NCBI GenBank assembly: GCA_023055355.1
Contig: JALJCS010000004.1
Span: 18,192,244 to 18,256,243 of the forward strand
Length of the DNA: 64,000 bases
Reading direction: 5' to 3'
Origin: Agelaius tricolor
Lineage: Eukaryota > Chordata > Aves > Passeriformes > Icteridae
Under the pieces are notes generated by a model. It was given only the letters and a program-made list of their open reading frames with translations, had not been told where the DNA came from and ran no database searches. Below are positions 12,813 to 24,535 of this stretch, piece by piece (within the stretch, counting starts at the first letter, position 1; each line of letters opens with the position of its first letter). A program made the translations under genes and the position numbers.

Positions 12813-13489
12813 GATAACTGAAATATTTCTTAGAATTGTGGATCCTGATACAAAATTCATATGCTTAGGTTACAGCCCTTTCCTTAGTTGCAGCCTCCCT
12901 TCTCTGTTTAATTGCCTGCTTTCACAACCACCTTATGAGTTTTGTGAACCAACTCCTCCTTCTCCCCCCAACAAAATTTGTTGTACTGGCCAACAAACTC
13001 AACAATTACTATTGTTGCATAAGCATAAGCGGTCAGGTGAAACTTACTTACTGGGAAACTAGGCTATAAATGTTCAAACAAATTTACCTTTGTTACTATT
13101 CAGGCTATTTTTTTGCTTATTATGCATTTTCACAACTGGTAAAAATACTACTGTGAGTACAAGTGATCTGTTTATTAGTTTGAGGATGAGTAAAACATAC
13201 ATTTGGTAACCTTCACAGTATTCTGGAATTTCTACAGTCCTTTTTTTTATTTCAACAGTGTCACAGATAATTTATTACTTTGGCATTTACTCCCATGAGC
13301 ATACACATGTGAGCATGCTTGTATACTTGTATAATTTCCTTGGTGGCAGTTTTCTCTGAAGCGAAATAAAAAACAAAAAATTTGCCTGCTCAACAGTTCT
13401 TACTACTTAAAAAGAAAAAAATAGTTCTCAAAAATTCCTTAGATGCATGTACTTTTATTTCAGCTTTCCTTTTTATGAAGTAGCCTAAC

Positions 13490-13508
13490 TCTGTGTGTGT
13501 GTGTGTGA
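13490..13508. repeat. (GT)n microsatellite
   Basis: About eight uninterrupted GT units followed by GAGT. Confidence 0.85.
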
Positions 13509-13591
13509 GTATTTCTCTTTGCACTTAATTTTATAAGATTGTTTTCAGGGCTTTTCTAAGATTTTTATTTATGACTGTGTTTTTTTCTTTA

Positions 13592-13679
13592 AAGCAAAAA
13601 AAAACCCAAAACAAACAAAAAACACACAAACAAACAAAAATAAAAAACCAAACCAAACAAAAAAACTCAAACAAAAACT
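13592..13679. repeat. A/AAC-rich low-complexity tract
   Basis: Almost only A and C for about 88 bases (AAAC, AAACA and CAAA words). It gives an open frame rich in K, Q, N and T that should not be read as a protein. Confidence 0.8.
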
Positions 13680-14060
13680 ACTGCTTTGTCTTACAGTTAG
13701 GACAAATTGCAAACACAAATCAGTGTGCACTCATTCATGGTGCATACATGCATAAAACAATAGGCACCGTGAAAATCATGAACATATATAAAAGCCTTGC
13801 TTATGTTTTTCAACTATTTCTAGTCAATATTCTTTACAATAGAAAAAAACCCAAAAATTAAAAAACAACCAAAGCTTCGTGGAAATAGTAAATATAAGTT
13901 AATAATAAGCATATACAGTAAATCTACATAGGCGTTCTCAAGCCAGGGTACTACATTCATTTATGTATGTTCAGGGAATCCATACAGCAACAACTACCAA
14001 ATTCTGCCCTAGCTGAATTGGAAGCAGTGAAAATTGTAACTACTGGATATTGGTATGGGA

Positions 14061-14200
14061 ACTATCACAAAGCATTCTGGTTTGGAGGGGATCCACAAGG
14101 GTCATGGAGTCCAACTCTGAAGTGAATGGCCTGTCTGGGGATCAAATACATAATCTCAGCCTTATTAGCATCATGCTCTCACCAACTGAGCTAATCTCAG
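14061..14200 (-). mobile_element. tRNA-Ile-headed SINE with CR1 tail (TguSINE1-like)
   Basis: The minus strand from 14200 to 14127 (74 nt) is clearly a tRNA-Ile(AAU) relative. It has TTAGCTCAGTTGG (A box and D-arm), an anticodon loop region GCTAATAA with AAT kept, and TTTGATCCCC in the T-arm (decayed B box). The acceptor stem no longer pairs, so it is not a working tRNA gene. The sequence then continues into a CR1-like 3' tail, GAGTTGGACTCCATGACCC then CTTGTGGATCCCCTCCAAAC, ending TTTGTGATAG. A tRNA-Ile head on a CR1 3' end is the design of the passerine SINE TguSINE1, which borrows CR1 reverse transcriptase through the shared tail. No protein is encoded. No target duplication was seen, as is common for CR1-mobilised elements. 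Confidence 0.8.
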
Positions 14201-14210
14201 CAGCATGGAT

Positions 14211-14875
14211 TGTTAGTAGGTCTTCCCTTCTTGTATATTTCTTGACCAGATTGGCTGATTTATACCTCCACAATTTCAGACTGCTGGACTGCGCCAAGAG
14301 TGGCGGCTCCCTATCCACCCTAAGGGTCTGGGTAGTGGTGTGAGCGTGGCTGCTTGGCACCCAAAACATCTGGGCTCCTCTCTACAGTTACCAATCTTAA
14401 AAGGTGTCGAGGATCAAGATAAAGAAACAGGAGGGGTTTGCATGAGTTCTCCCTTGCATGAGTTCCCAAGAAGCTTATTCTCAAGAGGAATCAGAGACAA
14501 AGAACTAGGGAACAACAGGTTACAGTAACTTATAAAAGGGGGAGGTAACTGGGGGCGGGTTCAGACTTCAACCAATTGTAGGGAACCAGGGGAGGAGTCC
14601 AAGGTGGGAAATACAATGCCTAGACCAATAGGGAGTAACAGAGGAGGAAAAAAATTTGGATACACCAATGAGGTCTCTCTTCCGTGTCAAATGATATGGA
14701 AGGTTTCTAGGAGCAAACGCGGGGCTGCAATGAGGGAGAGAGGGTAGGGTTACCATGATGGGCATGGAAGGGCCTGGAACAAAGGGCAGGTCTTTGGGAA
14801 GATGGACAAGAGAGGTGGGAGGATACGGCTCAGGGACAAACCATATGCATAGGGGTAATGGAACAAACCATTATA
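14211..14875 (-). mobile_element. LTR-like block (family D)
   Basis: A GC-richer block between the SINE and an LTR fragment. In minus sense it begins near AATGGTTTGTTCC at about 14875. It then has three ATTGG (inverted CCAAT) words at 14665, 14625 and 14572, a TATA-like TTTTATA at 14531-14537, and an AATAAG poly(A)-like signal about 55 bases later (14474-14479). Past that lies a 16-bp tandem duplication starting TTGCATGAGTTC (14438-14469). This order matches a U3-R-U5 LTR. The 3' boundary in the 14211-14380 region is uncertain and part of it may be internal retroviral sequence. No coding frame is intact. Confidence 0.5.
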
Positions 14876-14980
14876 AACTTGTAACAGAAAAGCACACCAC
14901 TACATATCTGAAGTGCTGAAGAAAAAAGTATAAAGATAACTCTTGGATTTACTATACTTTTCTTAAGGTTTAAATTAGGA

Positions 14981-15134
14981 TTGTGTCCTGGCTGTGTCCC
15001 ATCCCAACCTCCCATGTATTTGCCCCTCTCCTTGACATTGTACCAGGATGAAAAGCCAAAAAGGCCTTGGTTCTGTGCAAGCCCTGTGCAAAAGTAACAT
15101 AAATATCTGTATATTATTAACTCTGTGTTCAGCA
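14981..15134 (-). mobile_element. fragment of a family A LTR
   Basis: About 154 bp that aligns by eye with the right third of the LTR at 9243-9846. Shared landmarks are GTGTCCC, TCCCAACNTCCCATGTA, CTTGACATTGT, AAGGCCTTGG, TGTGCAAGCC, AACATAAATATCT and CTGTGTTCAGCA. Both ends stop abruptly inside the family consensus, so this is a deletion remnant rather than a full LTR. Its orientation is the same as the other three family A copies. Confidence 0.7.
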
Positions 15135-16835
15135 TATCTATGATAAAAGTTGCATGTTCTGGATAGATCTCCACACATTTTGTCTTGAAGCAACAGCTGG
15201 TGTTTTTTAATGCAAACTGACATGTAAAGCAGCATGACCAAGTGGGTACCTCATAGACCAGCTCCAACTTGTATGATATATTTCACCCCATCTCTTCAGG
15301 CCAAGGGACAGAGTGCACTTCCACAGCCAGGAAACAGTGCCTTCAGCAGCTGGATGAGCCTTGGAAGGCAGGGAATTCAGAGTGACTTAAGAATACATGC
15401 AACAGGTACCTATGGATATGCCTATTTTCTAACCAAAAAGTTCTACGTATTTAAACACAGATGTAGTGTGGATGTTAACAACCAAAATGTTCTTTGAAAT
15501 ACAAGTGCAGTAAGGAAACTGCACAATTAATTTCACTATTTTAATGTGTTTTGGTTTTTTGAGGGGTTTTTATTTTGCCTCTGGGATAGTCCACACAATG
15601 ATAAAAACAGGTTGAGGCCTAAATAGAGAAAAAAAAAAAAAAGACCAAATATACTCTCCTTTACATGAGGCAACATCATCTCTTGTGATCTTGCAGTTAA
15701 GAAACTATGTTGCATTTTCAGCAATGTGTTCTCCCTGGCCCAATGACAGATATTACTTCCTGCACAGCTGTATAAAGTCCATTTTCTTAGACAAATGAAA
15801 TTTTCTCCCCTGGCAACTTTTCATGCAGACCTGGAGGTTCTTATTTTTGCCTCTGTATTAGTTAGGAGAGAAATTTGCCTGTTATGAAAATGATGGCAGT
15901 CCATTGTTAAATTTCCATTTATCCTATCAGAATTGCATTAATATCCCATGGATAATCAGTTCATACCCTACCTCTTGAACTGCTATCAGATGAGTCTATA
16001 ATAATTAGTGGCTTCCCAAATATCCTACCACATTCCTTCCTTCAAGAATGACAATCCTGTCTTTTGCCTAGCTCTGCTACGTATAGTAATAACGTGTATT
16101 GTAGGTGTCACCTTGGAGTTAACAACAATTGATGTAATGTGGTTTCTCTAAATGTAATTCACTTTAACTACACTTAATGTCTCATATGAACCCAACACAA
16201 CTTAAATTGTAGAATGTCATTGCAGTGGTACATTATTTTTTGGCTTTTATGGTGATTAACTAACTTGTGGACAGTATTAACACATTCTTTTGTAACAAAT
16301 ACAAAATTGGAAGCTTGCCCCTTGTTTTTTTAGGTTAATAGGCATTCCTGCACCTTTTCCTTTTTTTAACAGTAATATCTCACTAACATCAAGAGGTTCA
16401 GCTACTTAAGTGATTGTCTGCTAACACTTGCCAGACTAAAAATGCTTAACCATCTCCTTTTTAATTTTTTGAATTAATATAATATACCATTAAGAAGGTT
16501 CAATATAAATATTACAGTCTGCTTGCAAAATGCATGTTTTATTGATATATCACCTTTCAAGTGTCAAAGCTCAGCTAAAAACAAATTTGAAATACCATTT
16601 CATAACATTTCTGGAGAGGAAAATCTTTAGACCTCCCACACTGAGGATTTTTGTATTCTGAGACCTAATCTATAGTAGAAGAATAAAAGGGAGTAGAAGT
16701 AATACAACACAATAATTTAAGGAGCAGGATATTTCAGATTAAATTGTAACGTGATTTTACTATTCTTTTTTTTCCTCTCCCTGTCTTTTCAAAGAGAAGG
16801 CTACTATGTGGGTCTTAAAAATGTGTTTTTAAGGG

Positions 16836-16932
16836 AATTAATTAGTTTTTAAACACTTCCTGTCTGATGTTATTATTAATCTCATCTTTGAATTGAGAGA
16901 TTAATTATTTCACTCATATCATTAATTATTTC
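16836..16932. promoter_or_regulatory. cluster of TAATTA homeodomain-type motifs (speculative)
   Basis: AATTAATTA occurs at 16836-16844, ATTAATTATTTC at 16900-16911, and the same 12-mer exactly at 16921-16932. The last two are 21 bp apart, two DNA helix turns. TAATTA is the core site of many homeodomain proteins. In DNA this AT-rich, such words are also expected by chance. Confidence 0.2.
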
Positions 16933-17945
16933 TCCATTTTCCTTTACAGAATAATACTTAGATGCAAACAGGAGATAAATAATTGACTGGTTTTTCTCAA
17001 CTAGCATTATGTATTTTCCATTAGGAATGTATCTTTCCAACTAAAAACTTTTGGAGATTTTTTTCCCAAGTGCATTTAGTATATGATATACCTCACTCTA
17101 ATAAGAACACTGTTCTATCTCTCTAGAAATATATATGTAGAAGAACATGGATCTGAAGTTTGCTGAATATTTCACTTAAATATTTTCTGAAATCATGTTC
17201 TGTCACTACTTACAAAAACCCAGTTCATAGTTTACTTTGAATATGGAGATATTCTGGTGTTTTATCAAACTGGAAATGTCCAAAATAAATATCATATAAG
17301 ATGAATAGAAAAGAGACTTAATATAGCTGATTCTGTAAATGTCTCATATGTTTTCTTAGGATGATTAATCTGCACTAACTCATCTCATATTACACACATA
17401 CTAAAGTAGATGCTTAGGTTATAAAGAATTAAGTAGTATCAAGTTTTTCTCATGAAATGATGCCTGGTTTTTAAAACTTATCATACTGCACACTATTAGT
17501 GGTATATCAGGAATTAGTATGTAAAAAATGCAAATCAGCAGAAATATACTAAAATACTTTTCTATGAGCAAACTTCTGGGCCTAACGTATCTCTCTGTCA
17601 ATGTGTTTTACATATGGATAGAAGAATTTTTCATTGCTTTTAGAAGTTAGATAATTACTGCATATATCTGAACTTTCTGTAGAAAAATATATTATGAAAT
17701 TTATTTATTGAGCTAGATGGATTATCGTTCAGTGTAAAATCTATGAGTATATTCACTGATGATGTAGTCAGTGACATTGTTGAGCTGTGGAATGTCCCCA
17801 GTCAAATTACTGGAGTTATGTGCCAACACAATAACATAAATAAAACCCCCACAGCTATATTCACCTATAGTCATTTTTTATGTGTGATTGAATTTGGACT
17901 GGCAGACACCCACTTCCTCTTTTTCTCCTTTTCCTAGCTCCAATG

Positions 17946-18033
17946 TCAATGGTGTAGAAGTTGCAAAAACTTTTTCAATGGTATAGAAGTTGTAAACAGT
18001 TTTTTTGATATAGAAGTTGCAAATACTCTTTCT
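17946..18033. repeat. three-copy minisatellite, 28-31 bp unit
   Basis: Three imperfect head-to-tail units centred on TATAGAAGTTGCAAA: 17946-17974, 17975-18005 and 18006-18033. The core GAAGTTG is exact in all three, and each ends in a T-rich run. No protein frame is kept across the copies. Confidence 0.85.
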
Positions 18034-18118
18034 GTTTATCCCTTCAGTGCTAGAAATTTTCCACCTGGTGCATTTTTACTAATGAAGTCTGGTTATCTAA
18101 CTTATTTGCTTAATAAAC

Positions 18119-18186
18119 TCTGTGTGTATGTGCATGTGTGTGTGTGTGGGTGGGTGGGTGGGTATGGGTGTGTGTGCATGCGTGTC
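18119..18186. repeat. (TG)n/(TGGG)n repeat with G-quadruplex motif
   Basis: A compound repeat of TG and TGGG units. Bases 18148-18162 read GGGTGGGTGGGTGGG, with a fifth GGG at 18166-18168. Four G3 runs with one-base loops is the textbook pattern for a very stable parallel G-quadruplex on the plus strand. The overlapping short frames on both strands are repeat artefacts. Confidence 0.9.
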
Positions 18187-19116
18187 CCACAAGTAGGTAA
18201 TGTAACCAAATCAGTTGCGCTTGTGGAATATGACAAAGTGTTAAAAAGGAAGCTTATTTTCAAAATTATTAGGCAAAGTAAATACTGCAATTTGAAAAAG
18301 TCAACTATTTAACCCAAGATAATTTATGCATATAAAGATCTGGGCTAAATGCTGAGGAACAATGAAGCCTGAGGGTATGTGTTTTTTCCATCTTTCTTTT
18401 TCCCATCACCCCCATCTTTCTTCAAACATATTCAAGTCACAAAGTATGGTTAATTAACTGATGTATTTTCTTTGCCGGAATTACTACTGAATATTCCATT
18501 CATATTATTTTTCTCATATCTAAAGCTTGAAGGAAAAAACAATAATTATGCATTGTATAGCAACCCAAATGTTGCTACTTTATTCTCCTTGGTCCATCTT
18601 GCACTCAATCAGTGGACAGCAAGTCTGACAGCACACATTACTTGCTAAATAATAATTTGGTTATGTGCTACTTGTTCCTGACAGTCTATTTATATTGCAT
18701 TGATGACCTCTCTCTTATATATACCAAATCAAACATTTTATTTTCACAGAGCAAGATGGAAAATGGTACCAAGCTGTAACCTGCTGGTTGGCAAGTGAAC
18801 ATGTTCCTTTCTTATCAGGTATCAGGATGTCTACTTGCAAGGGAAAATTGGTGTCTCTGAAGAGCATTGCCAAGGGAAGGAATTAGGACACAGAAGAAAG
18901 ACAGAATCTACTGTAGAATAGAGTAGAGCCCAAGAAACTTATTAATAATGGAGTGAATTTTGAACAAGACACTTCAGGAAGGTGTGAAGTATGAAAGGAC
19001 AAAACTCTGTTTTACATCTATTGTTAAGAATACATGTTGGATCTATTTCCCCTAAACTTTCCAATTGACTTTTTTACAAACTTGGCTCCAAAACCTAGTT
19101 TAGTAGATCACATAAG

Positions 19117-19141
19117 CACATGTTTTTGTTTTAAACATGTG
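19117..19141. repeat. perfect inverted repeat, 9-bp arms
   Basis: CACATGTTT and AAACATGTG are separated by 7 bases. It could form a small hairpin. No further context supports a function. Confidence 0.55.
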
Positions 19142-22100
19142 ATATTTAGACACTGAACTGAAGTGACAGTTTGAACCAATATGAAAGAGAGAACAAGAGT
19201 GTGTATTATGATAGCAGAAAGAATTTCTTAAACAAAAGCAAAATGGAAGAATGTTCATTAGGCAAAATGCAGTAAGTGGCTGGTTATGCCACTTACATTC
19301 ATGTCTGGTGTGAATGGTGAATTAAGAGGAAAGAAACCTGACAAATGTACTATATATTCAGTTTCTACAATTTTAATGTATTGAGCTCCTGTCATTGCTA
19401 AATCTATTCAAATCAGAAAAGAAAAAAACAAACAAATGAGAAAAATATATGAATTATTGTTCAGTTAAGGAAAATAATGGCCTATTATTGGTGGTCTTTA
19501 TGAAAACAGCCTACTCTTTTTCTTCTCAGTAGCTATGATGCATAATTAACAGTCTTGCAAATAGACCATAGGTTGATCAGATAGTGGAATTCAATAGCTA
19601 TTGCTCTAAGAATAATTCTGGGGCTACAGGTTGTGTTTAAGATTATTGGTAGAACATGATCTATGAATGTTTTCCTGTGCACTATAAATCCTCAGCATGT
19701 CTTTTCCCTGCCCCCTCCTACCCCTCTTGATGTCTCACAAGAAAGCTGCCTAATTTAGCATAGAATAAAATAAACTCTATAGATGTGAACCTGGTTGGAA
19801 AAAGTATTTCAATTATATTCTACTTGCTGACATTTACAATTAAAAGCAATGAGTATCTTCTGTGAGTAATCACTCTGATAGATTGGGATTTCAGGAAAGT
19901 ATTAACACAGTAGAAAATGAATAGGTAAAACATAAACCTCAGCATGTAAAATGATAACTTTTACTTCCAGAGCTCAGATTGTTATGATATATATACACAT
20001 AAAGTCCTGTATTAACCAGGAAGGATTTGTTTTGAAAAGCATCTTTTATGCACACAGCTGTGGATTTCATTACATGTTGTTTATCTTGGTTTATTATAAA
20101 TCCTAGAAAATGACAGTGCTTCAGGATAAGGTGAACAATTGTACTTAATTGCCTAGAGACTGTTGTGTTGGAGTAGTTCAGTTTCTCTGAAAGCCTAGAA
20201 GGTCAGGGAATACAGACCTGAGGTGAGGAAAAATGTCTTTGGTATCTCTGGGATGCCTGAAAGACTCTTCCTTGGCTTCCCACAGAGAGGAAAAAGTAAA
20301 GACTCGGTAATGATTTACCTTTCACGTAAATAAAACACTCACCTTTTTTTTCCCCCAAATGTGCAACAGACGCTCTGTGTAGGGAAGACTAATGCCATTC
20401 TTGACTCAGGATTTCATTTAATCACAATCAACATTGGATGTGTGAGGAGTCATTGAAGCTAAATATCTCTTAGTTCCCTTTACCTCTGTGTGTAAATTCC
20501 AATACAAAAACAATTAAAATCTTTGCTGTCTTGAAAATATAGTTTGCATCACTGTACTCAACACAGTGTCTTATCATCTCATACTATAAATGGCTAGAAC
20601 AGGCAGAATCCTGGAAGAAGACAGCACTCTGGCAGGTTTCTGATGGGAAAAAAAAGTCTGGTTGCAGGTGAAAGTGAAGGATGCTGCTTCTGAGAAGAAG
20701 GAAAAACCTTCACAAAGCTTTTTTTTGAATAGGGAAACCATAAAACTGTGAGAACAGAAGGCAAAACTTGAGGAAAAGAAGATTTTTAATGGGTTATTTT
20801 ATTCCCTATTCTTGTTATTTTTTGTGTTTCGATGAAATACATACATAGAGATTGGAACCATTTTGATGTTCTTTAGATATCTATCTTTAAATAAACAGGA
20901 CAGTTTCATCAAAAGGCTCTTCCTCCTCTGTGGTCCCCTGACATAATCTTCCTGCACACTCTATGCCAATAATAAAATTGGAATTTTTAATTTAGCTAGT
21001 AAGTGAAAACCGCATCTGTTACAAAATGACCAGTTGCAAAACTAAATTTCCCAAAAGAAAAAAACCCTACAGTTAAAAGCCCTAGCTTCCAGCTGTCTCT
21101 CAAAGACAGAATAGCACAACATGAAATAAAATCCCAAGGTAGGACAGTTTTCTGTCTGTCATGCAAAACAAAACAAAATTACCTTTTAAACTATTTATCA
21201 AATCTGAGTTTCACACATTGATTTTAGTTGTTATTGACGCTTGGATCACTAATGCAACATTTTATGTAACTTGAAATATTTCAAGTAAATAAAATTGCTT
21301 GACGGTTAGAATCCTGATCTTCAAACAAACATGTATCACTCAGAGCTCTGGTTCAATACACCGTTCACTATCCATCTAGCATATTTTCTTCTGAAGACAA
21401 GTGGAAATGGACTGGCCAGATGAATGATGGCTCTTGTCAAGGTTTTGCCTTAGTCAGTACAATCACTGGACAAAATATAGAAATAACTTATTGTGCAGAA
21501 GCTGAAGCCCTGGTTCCTCCTTTCAAGACTGTGCTAAGCAGCAAGACCGGAGATGTGGTCTACATGACCTCCCTGTAAATATTCTGTTTCCTATACAAGT
21601 GGTGCAGTTGCAACAAAGCCGGTGAATACTGCAAAGACAAAGCTCCCCTTTGGCCTGATTGTAGCCTGCTATTTTCCTTGGTGGTGAAAGATATGGCCTT
21701 GAATGTCCTTGGGCCAGGAAGAGTGCTGAGCACAAGATATTCACCTCTGACTCACTTCTTTAGCTGCTGTGTATGTACTGGTCTTTTCTTCATATCTGCT
21801 TTAAAATAAAGCAACTACCTAAAAATTTAATAAATAAATAATAAAAGCCTAATGCAAAAGCTGTGTCTTCAGTGTCAAGAGAGCACTGGCAAAGAAATTT
21901 TTAGTTTTTGCTTGGAGATGTGCATGAGCTATAAGCTGATCTAGTCTGTAATGGGTGTCCTCGAAAGCACAAAAATAAAAGGGGTGGATTTTTATGTGAA
22001 ACGTTGTGATGTATTTCATCTATTAAGTGTTGTATAAAATGCTTGCATATACCTTAAATTGGTATCCCTGATGTTATATAAGTCCAAGGGCCATTGTGAG

Positions 22101-23732
22101 GGTGATGTGGATTTAAATGCAAGTACTTCAGTTTTGCCTCAGGCCAGCTTTATGTACTTCAGTCACAAATGGGACGTTTTCACCAGCTAGCATTTAAGGT
22201 ATGTTCCCTTCTTCTGGAATAGAATTAGATTATTGCCATTATGATACTAATTCTGCAACTCCCTCAAGGTGCTAAGATCTGCATACCATCCATATGTTCT
22301 GTTGTGTTCCTAAAATTGACCACAAAACCTTCAAAGTGTGGCTACTGACATAATTGTTATTGTTCTTACCTTTTGCAAGACACTACATAGTAAGATTTTT
22401 CAAAGATTCGAGCCCATAGTCTAGCATTTCTCTTTTGTCAAGTACATAAATATGATATTTAAAAACAGGAGGGGAAGAGTGAGAATCTGATGAACTCCTA
22501 CACCTTATTAGATGGCTTTAAAGTTAGATAATTTGAAGATTTTCTAGAGGATTTCAGAATGCTTCGCTGAATTACTGTCAATACACCTGTGCAATAAGCT
22601 CACAATACAGAATTGTCCCAATACTAACAATGTTGTTAGAAAGGAGACATTTGAGTAAAAGGTGATGTGATTGCCAATTTCTTTAATGGGCATTCGTAAT
22701 GAATTTTATCAGAAGACTGATTCACATAGAACATGGACAATTACCTTTGCCCACATTTAATATACCACAATTGCCACATTAGCCTTGGTTTCATTACTTC
22801 TTAGAAGTACTTTACTTCCAAAGTGTATTGCGCAGTAGTATAATACCCTAAGCATTATATACAGATAAAAAGTCACTTTTTAATTGCTCATGTTTCCCAA
22901 ATTATGATACACATAAAAAAAGAGGATGAGTATGCAATACAAAATGTCTTAATCAGCAGAAAAAAGAAGAGATTTAAGCCTCTTTTGAAACTTGGGTTGA
23001 AACAAAGATACAGAGATGTGATTTTTGGTCCTTTCAATGACTGGAAAATAAATTTCAGTAGAATTTATAGTTAAATCCCGTTATATTAATACACCAGTGA
23101 AAATTTGTACCAGGTTAAGGTTGTGACAACAGATTGTTTCAATTTATATATATATTTTTTTTCTTAAACATATTAAGACTGGCTTGTATAGGACTGTTCA
23201 AAAACACATCAGGAAATTCTCTAAGTGAAATAAATTATTTTGTTTTTAGAAAGTTTTCTTAAAAATTCCTTTTATTTTTCTTTGAGTTTTTTTTCCTTTG
23301 TTTCTTTCTTTTACCTTCTGTTGAGACTTAACATATCTATTTAATTCTGAAATATTTAATTCGAGAAGGTTGAAAATTTAATCTTTCCCTATGAAGGAAA
23401 GCAGACATATAGATCTATCTCTTATTAGCACTAGACAAGAGCTGCTACCCTCATGCACAAACATGCCACATCCTCTGTAGTCCTGAGCAGGCCTCAGCAA
23501 GCAATGTAACTGTAATTGTATGTGAGTAATCTGTGCTGAGTTGTGCAGTGAACTGCACCTTGGCATTTCTACATCTGTCACACAGGCTGAACTCTCAATA
23601 TGTATGAACCGTCTACAAGCAGCTGAAATATGAAGGCTATTTTTCTAGATATATTGACTATAGAGTCTATTTAAAAGCCTAAGACTATTCATTCCATTAT
23701 TTTAATTAACTAAAACTTATGAGTTGATTGAT

Positions 23733-23766
23733 TTTTGCAGACTGGAATATTTTGCAGACTGGAATA
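23733..23766. repeat. perfect 17-bp tandem duplication
   Basis: TTTTGCAGACTGGAATA occurs twice with no gap (23733-23749 and 23750-23766) and no mismatch, which suggests a recent slippage event. Confidence 0.9.
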
Positions 23767-24267
23767 GTGTTTTGTTTGTTTTGAGTAGGAGGTGACATGA
23801 AGTTATGTGGAAACAGTAACAGACAGATATTGCAGAGAATTAAAATGGAAGCTACTGAAAAATATCCAGTCATTAAAATCAAAACTTTTTTTCTTGTGAA
23901 ACAATGAATAAATATCTTGAGAATATTTTTTTCAAAGATTCAGAATTTTCACCACATTATTTAATCTTTTCAGAAAGTTGTTTCTCCTCGAGCAGAAGAA
24001 ACAGCAAAACAAAACAACTTTGCAGAAATACCTGATAATTGAGCTAAGGAGAATATTGTAAAAATTATCTTGATGTAGCTATTCTGAGTTATTGTGATGT
24101 ATTAAAGTCAAGTGAAAAAAGTTTTTATTCTTTAGTATGTTGATCCGGTGGCAGGCTATTTAAATTTTTAATGATGTATATTTTAGAAGCTTTTATTGAT
24201 GATGTGTTCAGACAATGCCCTTTAGGTATATACAGCCGCCAATACCAATAAAATGCCATGGGTTGTT

Positions 24268-24535
24268 TCAAAGAATCAGAGTGTCTGGGGTTGGAAGAGA
24301 CTTCTGGAGGTCATTTGGTTCCACTTTCCTGTTCAGGCAGGTCCATCCAGGACCATGCACAGATGGCTCTGGAAAATCTCTGAGAATCTCTAAGATGCAG
24401 GGTCCATCTTCGGACCGTCCAACTTCTGCCAGTTACTCCTCACCCTCACAGTAAAAAACTGTTTCCTGGTGTTCTGGAGGAAAATCGTGTGTTCTAGCTT
24501 ATGCCACTGCTATTACCTGTTACTGGACACAACAA
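24268..24535 (-). mobile_element. CR1 LINE, 3' fragment
   Basis: Plus-strand landmarks of an antisense CR1 3' end: GTGTCTGGGGTTGGAAGAGA, GGAGGTCATTTGGTTCCA, CTCACCCTCACAGTAAAAAA, CTGTTTCCTGGTGTTC and TGTGTTCTAGCTTATGCC. These map to the 3' UTR and the last codons of the reverse-transcriptase ORF. The copy is well diverged, 5'-truncated and without an intact frame. The octamer tail is reduced to one AGAATCAGAG. Confidence 0.82.

Larger units (their letters stand above)
11612..14060. other. non-coding sequence with simple repeats, no gene seen
   Basis: The first 100 bases are an AT-rich run with very few G (ATAATACAAT words). They may be internal or flanking sequence of the preceding LTR. The rest is single-copy, interrupted by the hairpin and simple repeats listed separately. 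Confidence 0.5.
15135..24267. other. 9.1-kb non-coding stretch with no recognised transposon
   Basis: Single-copy AT-rich sequence apart from a 14-base A run near 15631 and the small repeats listed separately. No gene or RNA gene was recognised. 21490-21770 is somewhat GC-richer and non-repetitive. Old transposons too diverged to see by eye may be present. Confidence 0.5.

Noticed and set aside
13571..13861. Lysine/glutamine-rich 96-codon frame
   Set aside because: It is a translation of the A/AAC low-complexity tract.
14127..14200. Functional tRNA-Ile gene
   Set aside because: The A box and anticodon are kept, but the acceptor stem does not pair, the B box is mutated, and the sequence runs straight into a CR1 tail. 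It is the head of a SINE.
14830..15267. 145-codon minus-strand open frame
   Set aside because: It runs from one LTR across unique DNA into an LTR fragment, so it cannot be an inherited gene unit. There is no domain or splice context.
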